Below, one piece after another: positions 1-12,420 of a stretch of 64,000 nt of DNA. This DNA is from Linepithema humile. Its lineage: Eukaryota > Arthropoda > Insecta > Hymenoptera > Formicidae. The stretch is taken from positions 1,499,001 through 1,563,000 of the forward strand of contig NC_090132.1 of the NCBI RefSeq assembly GCF_040581485.1, in the 5' to 3' direction. The notes under the pieces were generated by a model, which worked only from the letters and a program-made list of their open reading frames with translations, had not been told where the DNA came from and did not search any database. Positions within the stretch are counted from its first letter, which is position 1; every line of letters starts with the position of its first letter. The translations under genes were made by a program, and so were the position numbers.

Positions 1-3000
1 AAGTCAAAATTTTAATTATATATACTTGCAGCAGAAATCGGAATAATAAATTGAACAGTTTCTCAATGGTTATTCACAGACGAAGGAACGCTGGCAACAG
101 CCACGAACTTTACGAGTTTCGCAAACAGTAGATGATTAGTCAAATGAATCGTTAATTAAATGTGATAATATTAACGTCAGTTTACAATCATTGATCACGT
201 TTACATGTGGGGAGGGAAACAGAGAATATATGAGCTCGCGTTAGCTTATACGAGTGACAGATTTACGTTAATGATCCCACATTAATACACCTTCCGAAAA
301 CGTAATCTTTCAGTTGCCTCCAGCACATATACTCAGTCGTTCAATATACCAGCTGACGGAGATTTATGAACCGAAAGCATACATATACAATCCTCGCCGT
401 CTTCCATCCCCCGAGCATGACGCTAGCTTAAAAAAGCAATTACGAAAGACGGAGAGAAAGGACGTGCCCCGCACACACATGCGGAGTTAAAAGGAATATT
501 GATAGAAAGAAAATGAATGAGAAACGACGATGGGCGGCAGGAGGGGGTAAAGAAGAACGGATTTTAATTGGGTCGGGCAAAATGTGCTCGCCGTTATTTG
601 GCGGCAAAGCGAAATAGGATATTCTTGCTCTTTCGAGGTCTGTTGAGCATTGCTGTAGTTTCACGGACGGCAGCTATTACGCCCGACGTAACGTACGGTG
701 CAAAGACAGAATTTGGTATTTTCCGCTAGCCGGTATACCGCGCGTGCCAGATTCTAAGGAACGTGAGCATGCCTGGATTGCCACAATTTGGTGGCATGAA
801 GTTATACTTTAAAGCAAAGATAACGGCCGACCGAAACTAACATTTATGACTTCATGCATTTCGTAATACTGCAACGCAAAGTAAAATGAACTCAACGATT
901 ATTAGGGACGATTATTATCGCATAATTATTGGATACGTGAATCTTGAGCTACTTCTGCGATTATTGTCGGTATTCGGTTTTTATATCTTTTTAAAAAATT
1001 ATAGATTAATTTTAATTTTAATAGCGTTCAATGTGTTTTATTTATATTTTACATCTTTTAAGGCTCAGACAAAAGATTCGAACGCTTTGTCCAAACTGTT
1101 TAAAGCAAAAAAAAAATTAATGAGCGTCGAATTCGGATAGTTCATAAATAAACAGAGATCAATTTGTAATCTCAATTCATAATGTCTAAAGATTCGAACA
1201 GTTCGAACGGTAAAGAAAATTGAAGCAAAAATAACTTGCATTGGAAATAGAAAACAGTTTTTTATTTTTGTCGAACTTTACGCAGATATCAATATCACGT
1301 TGTCAATATTGATGTGTTTTATTGCACATTTGATAAAGTTGGTTTGTCAAATGTTGAATTATTGGACCAGAAAGTCCAGAAAGGTTCAAACTACAATATT
1401 TAACGTTCTATCTCGAGATCCGAGATTGAATATCTGAAGTTTCCGCGTATTAATAAATTGCATATAAAATTAGTGACAAAAATAAGTTAATCAAGCCAAG
1501 TACATCATTTTTTTAAACAGATTACGTTACAAAGAAAATGCAGTACACTCTTTGTCTTTGTAATCCCTTTTAAAATACCATGTTGAATAAGTATGACGGT
1601 CCATATCGCCGATGGCCATTCGCTTGTCGTTTAACCGTTACGTCGTAAAGCGCATACGAGAAAGATCAACCCTCGTAAGATAAACTCGAACAAGTACAGG
1701 AAACCATAGTGTATATAAGCAATTTCACCCTCTCCTCCTTCAGGCGACATTAATCGTTCCTGCACATGTTTGCGTATCACCTTGCCCTTGACACTGTCGT
1801 CAACCAATGCGAGCGAGAAGCTACTAGTGCGCGCCCCACTTGCCCTAATTTTCTATCCAATCCTAATTATACAACGTCCGGCAGGCATAAAGGAAGTAGG
1901 ACGGAGTAACTACGAAATTGCATGCCTTTAACCTTTAACATTCCGAAACGTTCGATATGCACGTATATATGTATACAATACATATACATATATATGGAGG
2001 GAGATAAGTCAGTTCTTTTTGGCCGAGTGTTTCAAATATCAAGCATAAGCACACGTTTGTTTGTTTTTAAGATAAATAAATAGATCGATCTCTTTCTCTC
2101 GAGCGACCGCATGCGGTAGATATATGCTGATGTTTTTTTTCATAGAATCTCCTAAACGAGTGATTGGTTTTCTCCATTGTTATTGTTTATTTACGCAGCA
2201 GATATTCGGAGTGTTTTCTTTCTGCTGGTACAATGTCTTGAGATCAATAATTAAAATTCACCAATAATCGACTGGCTGTTACTTTAGCCTTTGCATAATA
2301 AACATCGCTTGTTTCATTCAAACTTTAATTAATGAACCAAGCTTGTCATTATTTATACCTGGATGCACATTGTAAATACAATCTGCGCTCGTTCGCTGCT
2401 ACCTTTATACACTTGTATTTATCAAAAGCTTCGTACGCGGTCGAGCAGTGCGAAGTAAGTATATTCGAAGCACTCTAGCGAGGAGATGAAAGCTCCTAAA
2501 AGAGAAAGGCCGTGATATACCGTAATATACGATCCTGCAATCCTTCTGTTTTTCCATTCAGAGGTGAAGCACTCGTCCGTCTCTAACATCCACATTTTTT
2601 TTCTTCCCGGCTTTTCGCACCGGTTATTTCCACCCTCATTTGTCCTATCGTTCTCCTTCTGCCATGAAAGCGCATAGAACTGAAAGCAATCAATTTATCA
2701 GCGCGCACACGCGCGCTGCGTACATTCGCACGCACGCACACACAAATAAATACGCGGTGAAGACGTCATGCGAACAGCGAAGGTTACGTATTATATGTTG
2801 AATACGCCAATTCATTTTCCTACCCTCCTGCGATTGCGGGATCCTTCTTTTCAACAGCCTCGATAGATTATCGTTTCTCCCGTTGTTAGATTTTCGACGA
2901 GCTTTCTTTCTTATCGGGGCAATATTTTACCTTATCGAGCGTAGGTCGCAAACATGACACTCGTGAATTTATACAGGATTCGAATTACAGGCTTCAGTAA

Positions 3001-6000
3001 AATCTTCTACGCATTTCTCATTGTTTTTCTATATGCGAAAGCGTGGAGATTTGTGCGGTGTTTATTGTGAGACAATTCGACAATTCTCTCCGCATTACGA
3101 TAGGAAATTTCTCAGATCATTTTTTCGACATTCGACACGAATCCGCGATCCGGTCGCGGTGTCGATGCATTTCTCTCTCACTCATTCTATCTTTCTTCCT
3201 CCCTCTTTCTCTGTCTGTCTTTTTCCGTTCTTGAAACAACGCGCCATTCTACGCGACAAGTATCTCCTCTGGGAACGCTTCACGGATTTCCGCTTTTTCC
3301 GACGAGTTTCGCTCTCGCGGACCACGTTGTCTGGTTACATACGAACCGTCCTCACTCGTGTCAACCTTACTATTCATATTTTCATGAATTTTCATTCGCC
3401 GTTTGCAGAATTGTTCGTTACTTCGCGTGTATTCGCGCGTGTATTAGCGGATGCGACGAGCAGACTATTGATTTGGAATTTTTGCAAGATCACAACGTGG
3501 TTTTCTTTTTTTTACTCTGATAAATCGTCAAAATGTAAATGCGCAAATCTCTCAAACGGTGGAAAGCGCGAATAATCTTTATTCGACGAAAATGACATCG
3601 GATTACTCGCCCCAGCGGTTCTCCGGCTTGCTCTTCAATTCCGCGTCCAAATGGAGAGAATTCTTTTAAAGTAAAGGGATTTTTCGCACAAGCTTTGTTG
3701 TCAATTATATTACCTATCGCTTGAATAAATTATAATAAGTTTTTTCCAAGTATTTTCACTTCAAGATTTTAATTGACGAGGAATTATAATTTTAGAAAAA
3801 ATATAGCAATTAATTTTGTGAAATTCCTTTTAATAGAAAAATGTCAAATTAAGGAAAACAATGATCGATTGAAATTTTCTTACCAGTAATCAAGTCATTC
3901 ATTCAAACTAAAGTTTTTACGCAGAAAAGATTTTTTTTCCACGCAGAAAATAAATGCCTTTTGTTTCACGAGGTTGGTCTGATGATTAAATGTATTTCGC
4001 AAACTTCCACCAACTTCTCAACGCGAAAAGACAAAGATAAATCTGTGTTTGCGTGATGGCGTCGTACCGACAAATAAGCCACTTGGCGCTGCACATTGAC
4101 TTTCGCGCTTTCATAAATTTGAATTCCGGACTAAAGAAATAGCTCGTTATCTCGTGCATTTGCGCCCGTGGCTGCACACCTGGTGCGTCTTTGCAAATTT
4201 CTTTTCCTGTCGCGATAAGAGGCGTATTCTCCGTCGTCAAGGTACGTTTACGAGGAAGCGCAGATCTTAAGCGCGTCTGCCAAGAAATTAAGTCCACGCA
4301 ACGCGGTTGTTTAATTTTCGCCTCTCTGACGAGAGGTTTTAAGTAATTAATACCTAACTAAGACGGATCTATCAAATGCCAGCCAAGGATACTCGAACTT
4401 TTTTAATTTAAAACTCCAACGGCGATAGTCTGATACACTTGGCACACCCACACAAAGAGCGATTTTAATACACTCAATGACATAAAGCTGATAACCGATA
4501 TTGTGCCATTAATAAGCTTAACTGAAGTACCTGTTGCAAAACGCCAATCAGTTGTTTTTGTAAAATTGCACATACCAATGATAGAATGTAATACATAATA
4601 TATTAAACAAGATCATAAGTTTTTTGGACAAAATCTCAACAATTTATTGGAGTAATGCAAATGTTTTAATTGGATTGCTGCATAATTTATTTACCAATAT
4701 TCGTATTTATCCACAATCGATATTCCACGGCATTGAACATGTTAAGAAACAGGGTAAAAAGGCAAGCAACGTATAGACAAATGCCAAAATTAAAATCAAC
4801 TAACCCAGTTACGGATTGAAAGTTCCGAATCTGTTTTTCCTCTAATAGAAATCCGTTCTCTCCAATTGTAATCACAATTCGCGAATCCTAATATATATAA
4901 ATGCGGCTAAAAACAAGCAGAAAAAATAAAAGAAAATGTAGCGAGAAAAGTAAGCTTTTTTATAAAAAAAAAAAAAAAAAAAAAAACTTCACGTTCTTTA
5001 AACTTTTCTGCAACGTATGCACATACGTGTGTACGCCTTTGGAAAAGTTTGCGGTTTTATTATCGATCTCGGAAAATAATGAATAGCTTCGAATACGCTA
5101 GGATTACTTGTACACATAAAATTTCTGATAGCATCTTTTATGCAACATCAGCCCTTTCTTTGATATAAATCAGTCGCGTGCGTTTAATCGCGAACACATA
5201 ATTCGACGTAACGAAATGTTACGCCAAGTAGCTCGTTACGAAGTTTACGACCTAGACGCCGGGACGCTCCGTACTCACTAATAGCGATTGCATTAACGCA
5301 AGTAAAGTGTACGGTACGCTGAGGGAAATGTGTTCGCGCCAGGATAAAACGATTCATACGCAAGTTATGCGGTGACATAAATTTGAATACGGTTTACGCG
5401 CCCGCGTTATACGCGCGACCGCACGCTGCATCGCAAATTAAGTAAAATTTCATTCTGGCACTCTCGTATTTACGTCCCGACGGGACGCGCGTGTACGGCA
5501 CTCTCTCTTAAAGCGAGATTGTAACACGGTCCGGCGCACGTATACGGAGCGTATACAGACGGTGCAAACCTAGTTAACCCTCCGCTATCGCATGCTCTGA
5601 ATGCCGCCATAAAAATGTGCATCCTCGACACCGAAATCAGATCTTCCCAGAAATAGAGCGCCAAAGTTAGAGCTGCTTTTCCAGAACGGTAGTTTATTCC
5701 GAAGAATCGCAATGCCCACTTACAGATATCGAACATATCGTGCGGATGACAACAGAAAATCAATTGACCTACATAAACCAGCAATTCGTTAAATTCCGAC
5801 TGGTGGCGATACATCGTAAAGTGATAATAGAATGTATCCAGTTAATCCTGTTTCCGGCGTGAAATATTTCTATATCAATGTCAAGATTTCAAAACGAATA
5901 GAGTTATTACAATCTGTTCGTATAAAATACCGCGCGTTCCGTTTTGCCGGTAAATATTACATATACGATAAAAAGAATATTGCATTTGAGAAAAAAATGC

Positions 6001-6162
6001 TCGCGATATCTGATAAATTACAAAATTTGAATTATTTTCTTGACTAATTATTAAATTTATATATGAAATTTATGTTAAGATATTGAAATGTAATATTAAA
6101 AATTAGACAAAGGTATAATAGGAAGGGAAATTGAAGAGTCCGCTTTTCTTTCTTTGTTTCAG
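1..6162 (+). other. Upstream intronic/non-coding DNA of the octopamine-like receptor gene
   Basis: No recognisable exon is visible here on either strand. I looked for the missing TM1-TM4 part of the receptor (the GN..V, LA..D and DRY motifs and the TM4 tryptophan) and did not find it, so this stretch is inferred to be part of a long intron that begins outside the window. The longest open frame (3021-3575, + strand) is rich in F, R and S, resembles no family I know and has no splice context. A run of 23 A lies at 4964-4986. The last bases, a pyrimidine-rich stretch ending in CAG at 6160-6162, are the splice acceptor for the first visible receptor exon. Confidence 0.6.
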
Positions 6163-6543
6163 CTGTCAGAGGACATCGGGTATGTCGTTTACTCTGCCCT
6201 GGGCAGCTTCTACATCCCATCCTGCATCATGGTCTTCGTGTACATACGTATATACTTCGCTGCCAAGGCTCGCGCGCGTCGCGGCATCCGGAAGCAGCCT
6301 CGTCCACGTGCGGCAGTGCCGCCGGAATCGCCAGACGTCAGGCAAACTAGCTTCACTCAGAGCACGCCGGCAACTGATACCAAGAAACCTCCGGGATTAG
6401 TCATGGAGAATGTCGCGACGATTGAGAACCAGCCGGTCCAGATACCGATTGTCACGTGCGACTTCGCCAGTGACGTCAGCACGTCGGAGGCTGATCCCGG
6501 CGGAGGCATCAGTATACCGTTGGAAGAAAAGGACACGTTGAAG
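6163..6543 (+). CDS. Octalpha2R: Amine GPCR (alpha2-like octopamine receptor), internal exon: ECL2 end, TM5, first part of ICL3
   Basis: This is an internal exon of 127 codons in phase 0, preceded by a pyrimidine tract and CAG. It opens with LSEDIGYVVYSALGSFYIPS, the end of extracellular loop 2 and the start of TM5. The serines in YSALGS sit where amine receptors contact the ligand's hydroxyl group. TM5 continues as CIMVFVYIRIYFAAKARARR, very like the APCLIMILVYVRIY region of alpha2-adrenergic receptors. The remaining ~90 codons, rich in P, S, T and acidic residues, begin the third intracellular loop. The exon ends at AAG|GTAGAG and joins 8641 in frame. The family couples octopamine (or a related amine) to G proteins at the plasma membrane of neurons and target cells. 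TM1-TM4 are outside the window. That this is an aminergic class A GPCR is near certain; the Octalpha2R subtype is inferred from TM5-TM7 and could be a sister amine receptor. Confidence 0.88.
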
Positions 6544-6613
6544 GTAGAGTTTCTTACGGAGAGTTTGATCAGTACTTCTGCGCGATCGAAACAAAGTTGA
6601 AACTTGAAATAAA
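6544..6613 (+). promoter_or_regulatory. Possible intronic polyadenylation unit: alternative tail, stop and AATAAA
   Basis: If the donor at 6544 is not used, translation continues for 18 codons (VEFLTESLISTSARSKQS) to a TGA at 6598-6600. AATAAA follows at 6608-6613, and a GT/T-rich stretch (gtgttatttatcttgg) begins at about 6661. Together these are the elements needed for a shortened transcript encoding a receptor that stops in ICL3 after TM5. The sequence shows the elements; their use is inference. Confidence 0.35.
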
Positions 6614-8640
6614 GTGCCGAAAAAGGAGGAAGTTACTAGTTGAAATATTTTCGACAAGAAGTGTTATTTATCTTGGAATGTGAAGCTTTCTCAGTGTGCG
6701 CGCACGCGCTTCTAATTCCAACTCAAATAAATTAAACGACCGTAAATTAGAGCAAGCTATTTACGTTGCCGTTGACGTCTTTAATTCCGAATCACGATGG
6801 CGACAATTACTTATTTGCACAGCAATCTCAGATTTCGTGTTTGCTAGAATGAACATATTATTTCGATTTCGTAACGATATTGCAACCATACTTGACACTC
6901 GTCCGTCATGTTCGTACAGCGAGAATGATGGGAAGGCAATTCCCGCACATTTCAGATTCCCTTTTATTAGATTCTCCGATTATCATTTTCTTTCTGCACG
7001 AATGCGTGTATCGATATCATTCGCTATTACTATCGGAGTGTATCACATATCGTCGCTATCCGCAAGGAACGTGAAAGTAGAAGTAGTAAATCTTCGGAAT
7101 CAGACATATCGTATTGGAATACAGTTCTCGAAATCGAATCAGCCGGAGGTCTCGGGAAGAGAAAGCACAATACCGCACCGTTATCGGTATCACAGATCAG
7201 GATATGCGATCAATCGATCATGTACGAGCTTCTTTCGCCAGTCCGCGCCAGATTACCGCCTTTCATCGCATCTCGCAAACTGTATCTCGATACCTTGATA
7301 AATTAAAGTCCGTATATCGAGAACATTCTACCGACGACAATCATATTGCTTTACGTCAAATATCATAAAATTGATACGCGACTCCATCTCCGACGAGAGG
7401 ATATTCCTCCGCCGAGAGATACGTCAGTCAATATTCATGATATGTACACAACGCACGTTCGGGCGACAATAGATCTATAATTACACGTCGAAGTTACTAG
7501 CATTAGCGCTCGTCGTATATTCTATTGCTGCTATTCGCATTACGGCAAATGAATATTCATCGTTCTATATAAGCGATATAAAATCTTCGATACTCGAACG
7601 CACGTTTCCCCGTGTCGATGAAATTGCGATAAATAAATTTCGTACGCGGCACTCTAAATTTCAAGATTGGGTTCCGTTTGTTTGTCAAGATTACACGCGC
7701 CACTATGCGCCGCGGAAAATTCGTAGACCTGAGCGAGGTCGCGTTTATAATTACGTACGAAAATACAGTTTTACGCTGGGGCAGGGAGATAATTGCACGG
7801 GGATGAGTTCCCCATTCTGACTGTCGCGCAATTACGCGAGTTCTCGTTCAAACTTGCGCGAGAACACGCTCGCCTTTGTTACCTCGGGCTTCGTGTAACA
7901 ACTGCATGTCAAAGACTCCCGCGATAATCCCGCTTGTTCGTATGAAAATCATACATCGCACAAGACAGTTCCAGCGATTCTATCAAATTCGAACAAGTAT
8001 GAAAATTTAACTAATTTTTAACTTTAATATATGTGAAACGTGAAATTAATTTCACGTAAATATGAAATACATTGAAACGTATAATATGTGGAATTTATTC
8101 TTGATGTTAAAATCCAATAGATTAATATATATCACAGTTCTTTTTAATATATATGCGTAATGTTACTCAAATTAATTTATCTCATAATATTTTATATAAA
8201 AATTAAAAATATGAAAACTAAGGGTTTTTTTACAGATTAGGAAGTTTCAGTGTTTTTAACATACCTCACAAATTTACTGCATATTTAAAATCTTATCTCA
8301 AAACTAACAAGTGAGTCTGTAACAATGTACTGTATATGTCTGCAAGATTACAAAGAACCCGCCCTAGCGAAGTAGCATGCTCACACAGCACTAAACAGTG
8401 CTGATATAGCCTGACTGTTGTATCGTGCACATGCATAAAACATGCAGCGATTATTTCATGATTTAACTAAGCTTCATTTTTTGAGATAAATTTTCGAATT
8501 AAATTTTATCTCAAACAGAAATAATTCCATTCCAAAGAAAAACTTGGAAAATTGCAAATTTACTCTCCGCCTGTGAATAAAGAAAAGAGACACACTGACA
8601 TTAAAATATCTAACACACGCGTAATGAATTTTGTCCGCAG
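6614..8640 (+). other. Remainder of the phase-0 receptor intron (6544-8640)
   Basis: The intron spans 2,097 bp between donor AAG|GTAGAG and acceptor TTTTGTCCGCAG. Joining AAG to GTG AGC keeps the receptor frame open. Its first half is GC-richer and carries spurious open frames (for example 6696-7298); its second half, from about 7980, is AT-rich. I see no additional exon with both splice sites and receptor-like residues. Confidence 0.75.
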
Positions 8641-9234
8641 GTGAGCGTGCCGACGCCGGCGCCAAAGACCAATCTGAAGGCGAGCCTGTCAGTGAACGGG
8701 GACGGACAGTCGGGCAATCAGAACGTGCCGGCGCGATGCCGAGCGCCCAGCGTCGGCATCGACGTCGACATGGTGTCCGAGTTCGATCCGTCGTCGTCGG
8801 ACAGTGGCGTGGTGTCGAGATGCGCAGTGGTGAAGCCGCTGAAGTTACGGCTGTGTCAGCCGATCTTCGGTCGCAAGCACATAGGTAAGTTGAAGAGGGA
8901 TCACGGCGACGCGTCGCGGCACGCGTGCAAAGACGATTCCGGCGACAAGGGAAAGCCGCGCGACCCGGAGCGTGAGAAGAGGAGATTGGCGAGGAAGAAG
9001 GAGAAGCGCGCCACGCTGATCTTAGGCTTTATAATGGGCAGCTTCATCGCCTGTTGGCTGCCCTTCTTCGTCCTCTACATCGTCCATCCCCTCTTCCCCG
9101 ACTTCAATATACCCACGCAGGCCTTCGTAATCGCCTTCTGGCTCGGCTACATGAACTCGGCGCTCAACCCTTTCATCTACACGGTCTTCAACAAGGACTT
9201 CCGCCGCGCATTCCGTCGGATACTGTTCAAATGA
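8641..9234 (+). CDS. Octalpha2R: Amine GPCR (alpha2-like octopamine receptor), last coding exon: ICL3 end, TM6, TM7, C-tail
   Basis: This terminal coding exon has 197 codons and a TGA at 9232-9234. Residues 1-123 finish a very long ICL3 (over 200 residues with the previous exon), rich in K, R, D and S. The basic REKRRLARKKEKR before TM6 is the usual G-protein contact. TM6 (residues ~124-148) carries GSFIACWLPFFVLYIV, the CWxPFF switch of aminergic receptors. TM7 (~160-181) has FWLGYMNSALNPFIYTVF with the NPxxY motif. The protein ends shortly after in FNKDFRRAFRRILFK, the amphipathic helix 8, with almost no tail, as in alpha2-adrenergic and insect alpha2-like octopamine receptors. A long ICL3 with a short tail suggests Gi/o coupling (inference). 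The exon is clearly more GC-rich than its flanks. Alternatives are 5-HT1-like or tyramine receptors, whose TM6 usually reads GIITGAFVVCWLPFF or GIIMGVFVVCWLPFF, so they fit less well. Confidence 0.93.
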   Translation: MSVPTPAPKTNLKASLSVNGDGQSGNQNVPARCRAPSVGIDVDMVSEFDPSSSDSGVVSRCAVVKPLKLRLCQPIFGRKHIGKLKRDHGDASRHACKDDSGDKGKPRDPEREKRRLARKKEKRATLILGFIMGSFIACWLPFFVLYIVHPLFPDFNIPTQAFVIAFWLGYMNSALNPFIYTVFNKDFRRAFRRILFK

Positions 9235-12200
9235 GCCATACAGTATAGCGTCGACCAAGAGGGACGCTAGCGACAACTTTCACATTTTCCGTCCTCGGGT
9301 ATAGCCAATACCGATCGTACCTCGAGGACATCTTCCCGATTGCGTCAGTCACGCAACAGTCGATCTGTTTCCTCGGCAGAAACTTTGATCGCAAGAAGAA
9401 GGCGAAATTGTATCGGCGTTGCGAGGAAATCCGCGAAAGATGGAATCGGAAATGCGCGAGAAGTTTGCGACAGAAGGCGTTCCGGATCGGGAGAAGTTTG
9501 CCAGCTGAATTTTTTCGGAATGCAAAGCGAGTATCGAGAGATGCAGAAACGCGCGTGTGTGTGAAAAACGCTCTGACGAGCCACGCCGTTTGCTGACGCC
9601 GTTTGTACGTTCCTTCGGCAACCTTTGTCATCTTTCTCGAGAAGAGGGGACTTTCCTTATGACGTACAATCCGGGGATATTAAACTACATGCGTTTGCAC
9701 GTCATTTTGCAGCCATGAGATTTATAGCTCTGGCCGGAGAGAGAGAGAGAGAAAGAGGAAGCTTTAAATATATCACGACGTCCGAGAAAATTTCTCCCGC
9801 GTTATCGAGCAAACAAGATTACGGCGGAGAACCTCGAATTCCTATCGAGACGGGATGTCGAGAATGTCTCGATCACTGGATCTGCTAAATTATGCACGCC
9901 GTAACCATCAGGATTGAATCTATCGCACCAATTCACACGGACTCTGTGCATGATGCATGCGACAAATCAACGACAAATCAACCTGCGAAGAGTACGCCTC
10001 GGCTGGCCGAAGAAAAGACCATCCGCCACACATCCGGAGCGTATTTTCGGATTTACGGTGTATCCTGCAAAGCGAGTCGCCTTCGTAGACCAAGAGGCAG
10101 CATATCGCTCCTTCCTCCATTTGCGCATATTTCTTTTTTATTGTTACTCTTTTTTTTTTTTTTTTTTTTACTGGGCCGCTCTTCCTTGACAAAAGAATAA
10201 CCGGAGAAATGTGGGATGTACGATATGCGCAACCGCTCGTCCCGGCCGCTCGTTCCGGATGGAGGACACAACTTCCGTGCCTAATCTCTTGGTCGCGTTG
10301 ATGAAAAGGGCATGACAATCTAAAGTTGCGTACGCGACGCAACGTACGCGCGCTCGCGTGAATGTACTCGGCGGTCGTCGCGCAGGAAGATTTGTACGGG
10401 TTGCGAATTTCACTGCGTGTTATTCAAGCGTGCAATTACCGGTCGGCCATCGTATCGACGGATGCGGAATGCAATGCGGGGATGCAATTACAAGAGAGTT
10501 CAATCGTATGCATGTACTGTGTGCGTACTACGCGCGATATCGACGGATGACGACGATCGCGGGAAGAGGAGGAGCGGAAGATTCTGCAAATACTGCAAAT
10601 CGGCCGCGCGAACACCAGCCAGCGTTAGAAATCGTCGGCAGATTTACTGACAAATAAATAAGGTTGCGAGAGGGTGTGTAAGATACGTTTCCTACTAATT
10701 AGATAATCGCGCGTCGCGTGGGCCCCCCCTGGGAGAGAAAAAGGGGGGAGGAGGGGCCCCTTAAACGTCCGGCGTTCCAATCGTGAGTCTTCGATGTTAC
10801 TATTAACGCAGGATTACGCATGTATAGCATTTAACAATTCTGTCACGTACGTGCAGGCTGTATGGATTTTGCGTGCATGTGTGCGCACGTGTGCCAACGT
10901 GATTTTTTTCGCACAAAGAAAAGTGCGAACGGCGTGAAAAAAAAAAAAGTTTTATCCGACACGCAGATCCTCCTATCGCAGCCTAACTGTAGAGCAATAA
11001 TTAATTTCGCGTTTCGCCGAAACGCTCGTTCGTTCGAGCGAGATATCGCGCGAGAGTAAATCGGCGCGAAACGATCAATCGCGGATTGTGTCCTCGACCG
11101 CATATCGTTGATATGTGCACGGGGCGGGTGTGCGCATACGCGCGCCATCGAATGCGCGATGACTGATCACTTTTGCGTCGCAGGGTCCAAAATTGAACGC
11201 GAATCTAGATAAAACTGGAACGAAAAGCGCATGCAGATACATTCCGTTGCTCAAATTTATTTCCCATCCTAAACGGGTACTTCGACCGGCGTTCAATCAC
11301 ACTTACGTTTGCTCGGGCTCACGACGGATGTGTTCTGTATCGAGCTGTGTAACTGTTAACGGGCGAACGGCACGGTATAATCGACGGCATGATTGAAAGC
11401 GACCTGTCAATTCTTTCCAAAAAAAAAAAAAAAAGGTACAGAATAGATTCGCAATTTAATTAGCACGAGATCACTTCTAAGACAAAATATTTTTTTTTTT
11501 TTCCGGAAAACCCGTGTCTGCCAGCAAGCAGATGCGTTAGCACGCAGCGATTACGCTTCTCACAAGACAATCATACGCGTAAAGGGAACGCCCGCGAGAT
11601 GGAGGAGAGAACAAACACCTGTGTTCGCTATTGCGCGGGAAAACATCCTTCCTCATTTCGTTCCATCAAGCCGGAGATTTTCACGGCGGGCATTCACTTC
11701 TGGGGGATGTTCCGACGCGAGAAACATTTTCGGATTTTCCTCTTCCGTTATTCCCAAAATAGCCGTGCCACTTTTCTCTGTTTGTCTTACTATTTTCACC
11801 ATTTGACGAGCAAAAAAAGAATGGTCACGGTAAGCTCCGAAAAACACACATACGCATACACATGCGCGCGCGCGTACACTATAAATCCTGTATGCCCGGA
11901 ACAGCGTGTATGTAGCGGAAATGTACGCACTTACGCACGTACGTGACGCGCAATACACCACAACGATAAATCGATAAATACAGTCTGGTGTTGTGTAAGA
12001 GTGTGCCCGTGTGTCTGTTCTGTTGCCTGCTGCTGCGTGAATGCGTGCGTACGTGTGCTCTCGCATCTCGCTCTCCATCACTCCCTTCTTTGTTCCTGTT
12101 TAACTTTCTAAGACCCCCCCGAGGGACCTTTCTCTTAAACGTTCTCAGCTATTGTTAGCTTTAACTTCTTCAATAATGCGCTCATGCTGCTTAAAATCCT

Positions 12201-12420
12201 TAACTTTCGTTTATTTTTAATAAAATTATGTTAATATAACGCACGATTTATTACAATACACACACACGCACATAAATTTATTATATAATTTTATTAAAAA
12301 TGTGGAGCATTTGAGAATATTGAAGTTCCTAAAATTCTAGTCTATTCTTTCTTTCTTTTTTTTATTATCTTTATCGCAAATTTTCATTTTTATTGTTTTC
12401 ACTGCTGAGCCTGCAATAAA
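9235..12420 (+). other. Receptor 3' UTR and immediate downstream DNA, with candidate poly(A) signals
   Basis: No gene is recognisable after the stop. Candidate AATAAA signals on the + strand lie at 10653-10658, 12219-12224 and 12415-12420. The first, about 1.4 kb after the stop, would give an ordinary 3' UTR, but I cannot tell which is used. Many open frames on both strands between 9227 and 12081 overlap each other and look like products of locally higher GC. The stretch also has a T20 run (10150-10169) and a G/C-rich fold at 10719-10760. Confidence 0.45.
10719..10760. repeat. G/C homopolymer-rich inverted repeat
   Basis: Left arm GGGCCCCCCCTGGG and right arm GGGGGGAGGAGGGGCCCC flank a short A-rich spacer. 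They can pair as an imperfect hairpin, and the G runs could also form a quadruplex. It lies about 1.5 kb after the receptor stop. Confidence 0.5.

Noticed and set aside
886..1140. 84-codon hydrophobic frame as a possible missing TM exon of the receptor
   Set aside because: Lacks any amine-receptor TM1-TM4 motif and has no splice sites; AT-rich DNA naturally gives I/L/F/Y-rich translations.
3021..3575. 184-codon open frame on the + strand
   Set aside because: Arginine/phenylalanine/serine-rich with no domain, no splice context and a T/C-rich stretch inside; resembles chance translation of non-coding DNA.
9022..9276. Acidic 84-codon frame on the - strand
   Set aside because: Antisense shadow of the receptor TM6-TM7 exon.
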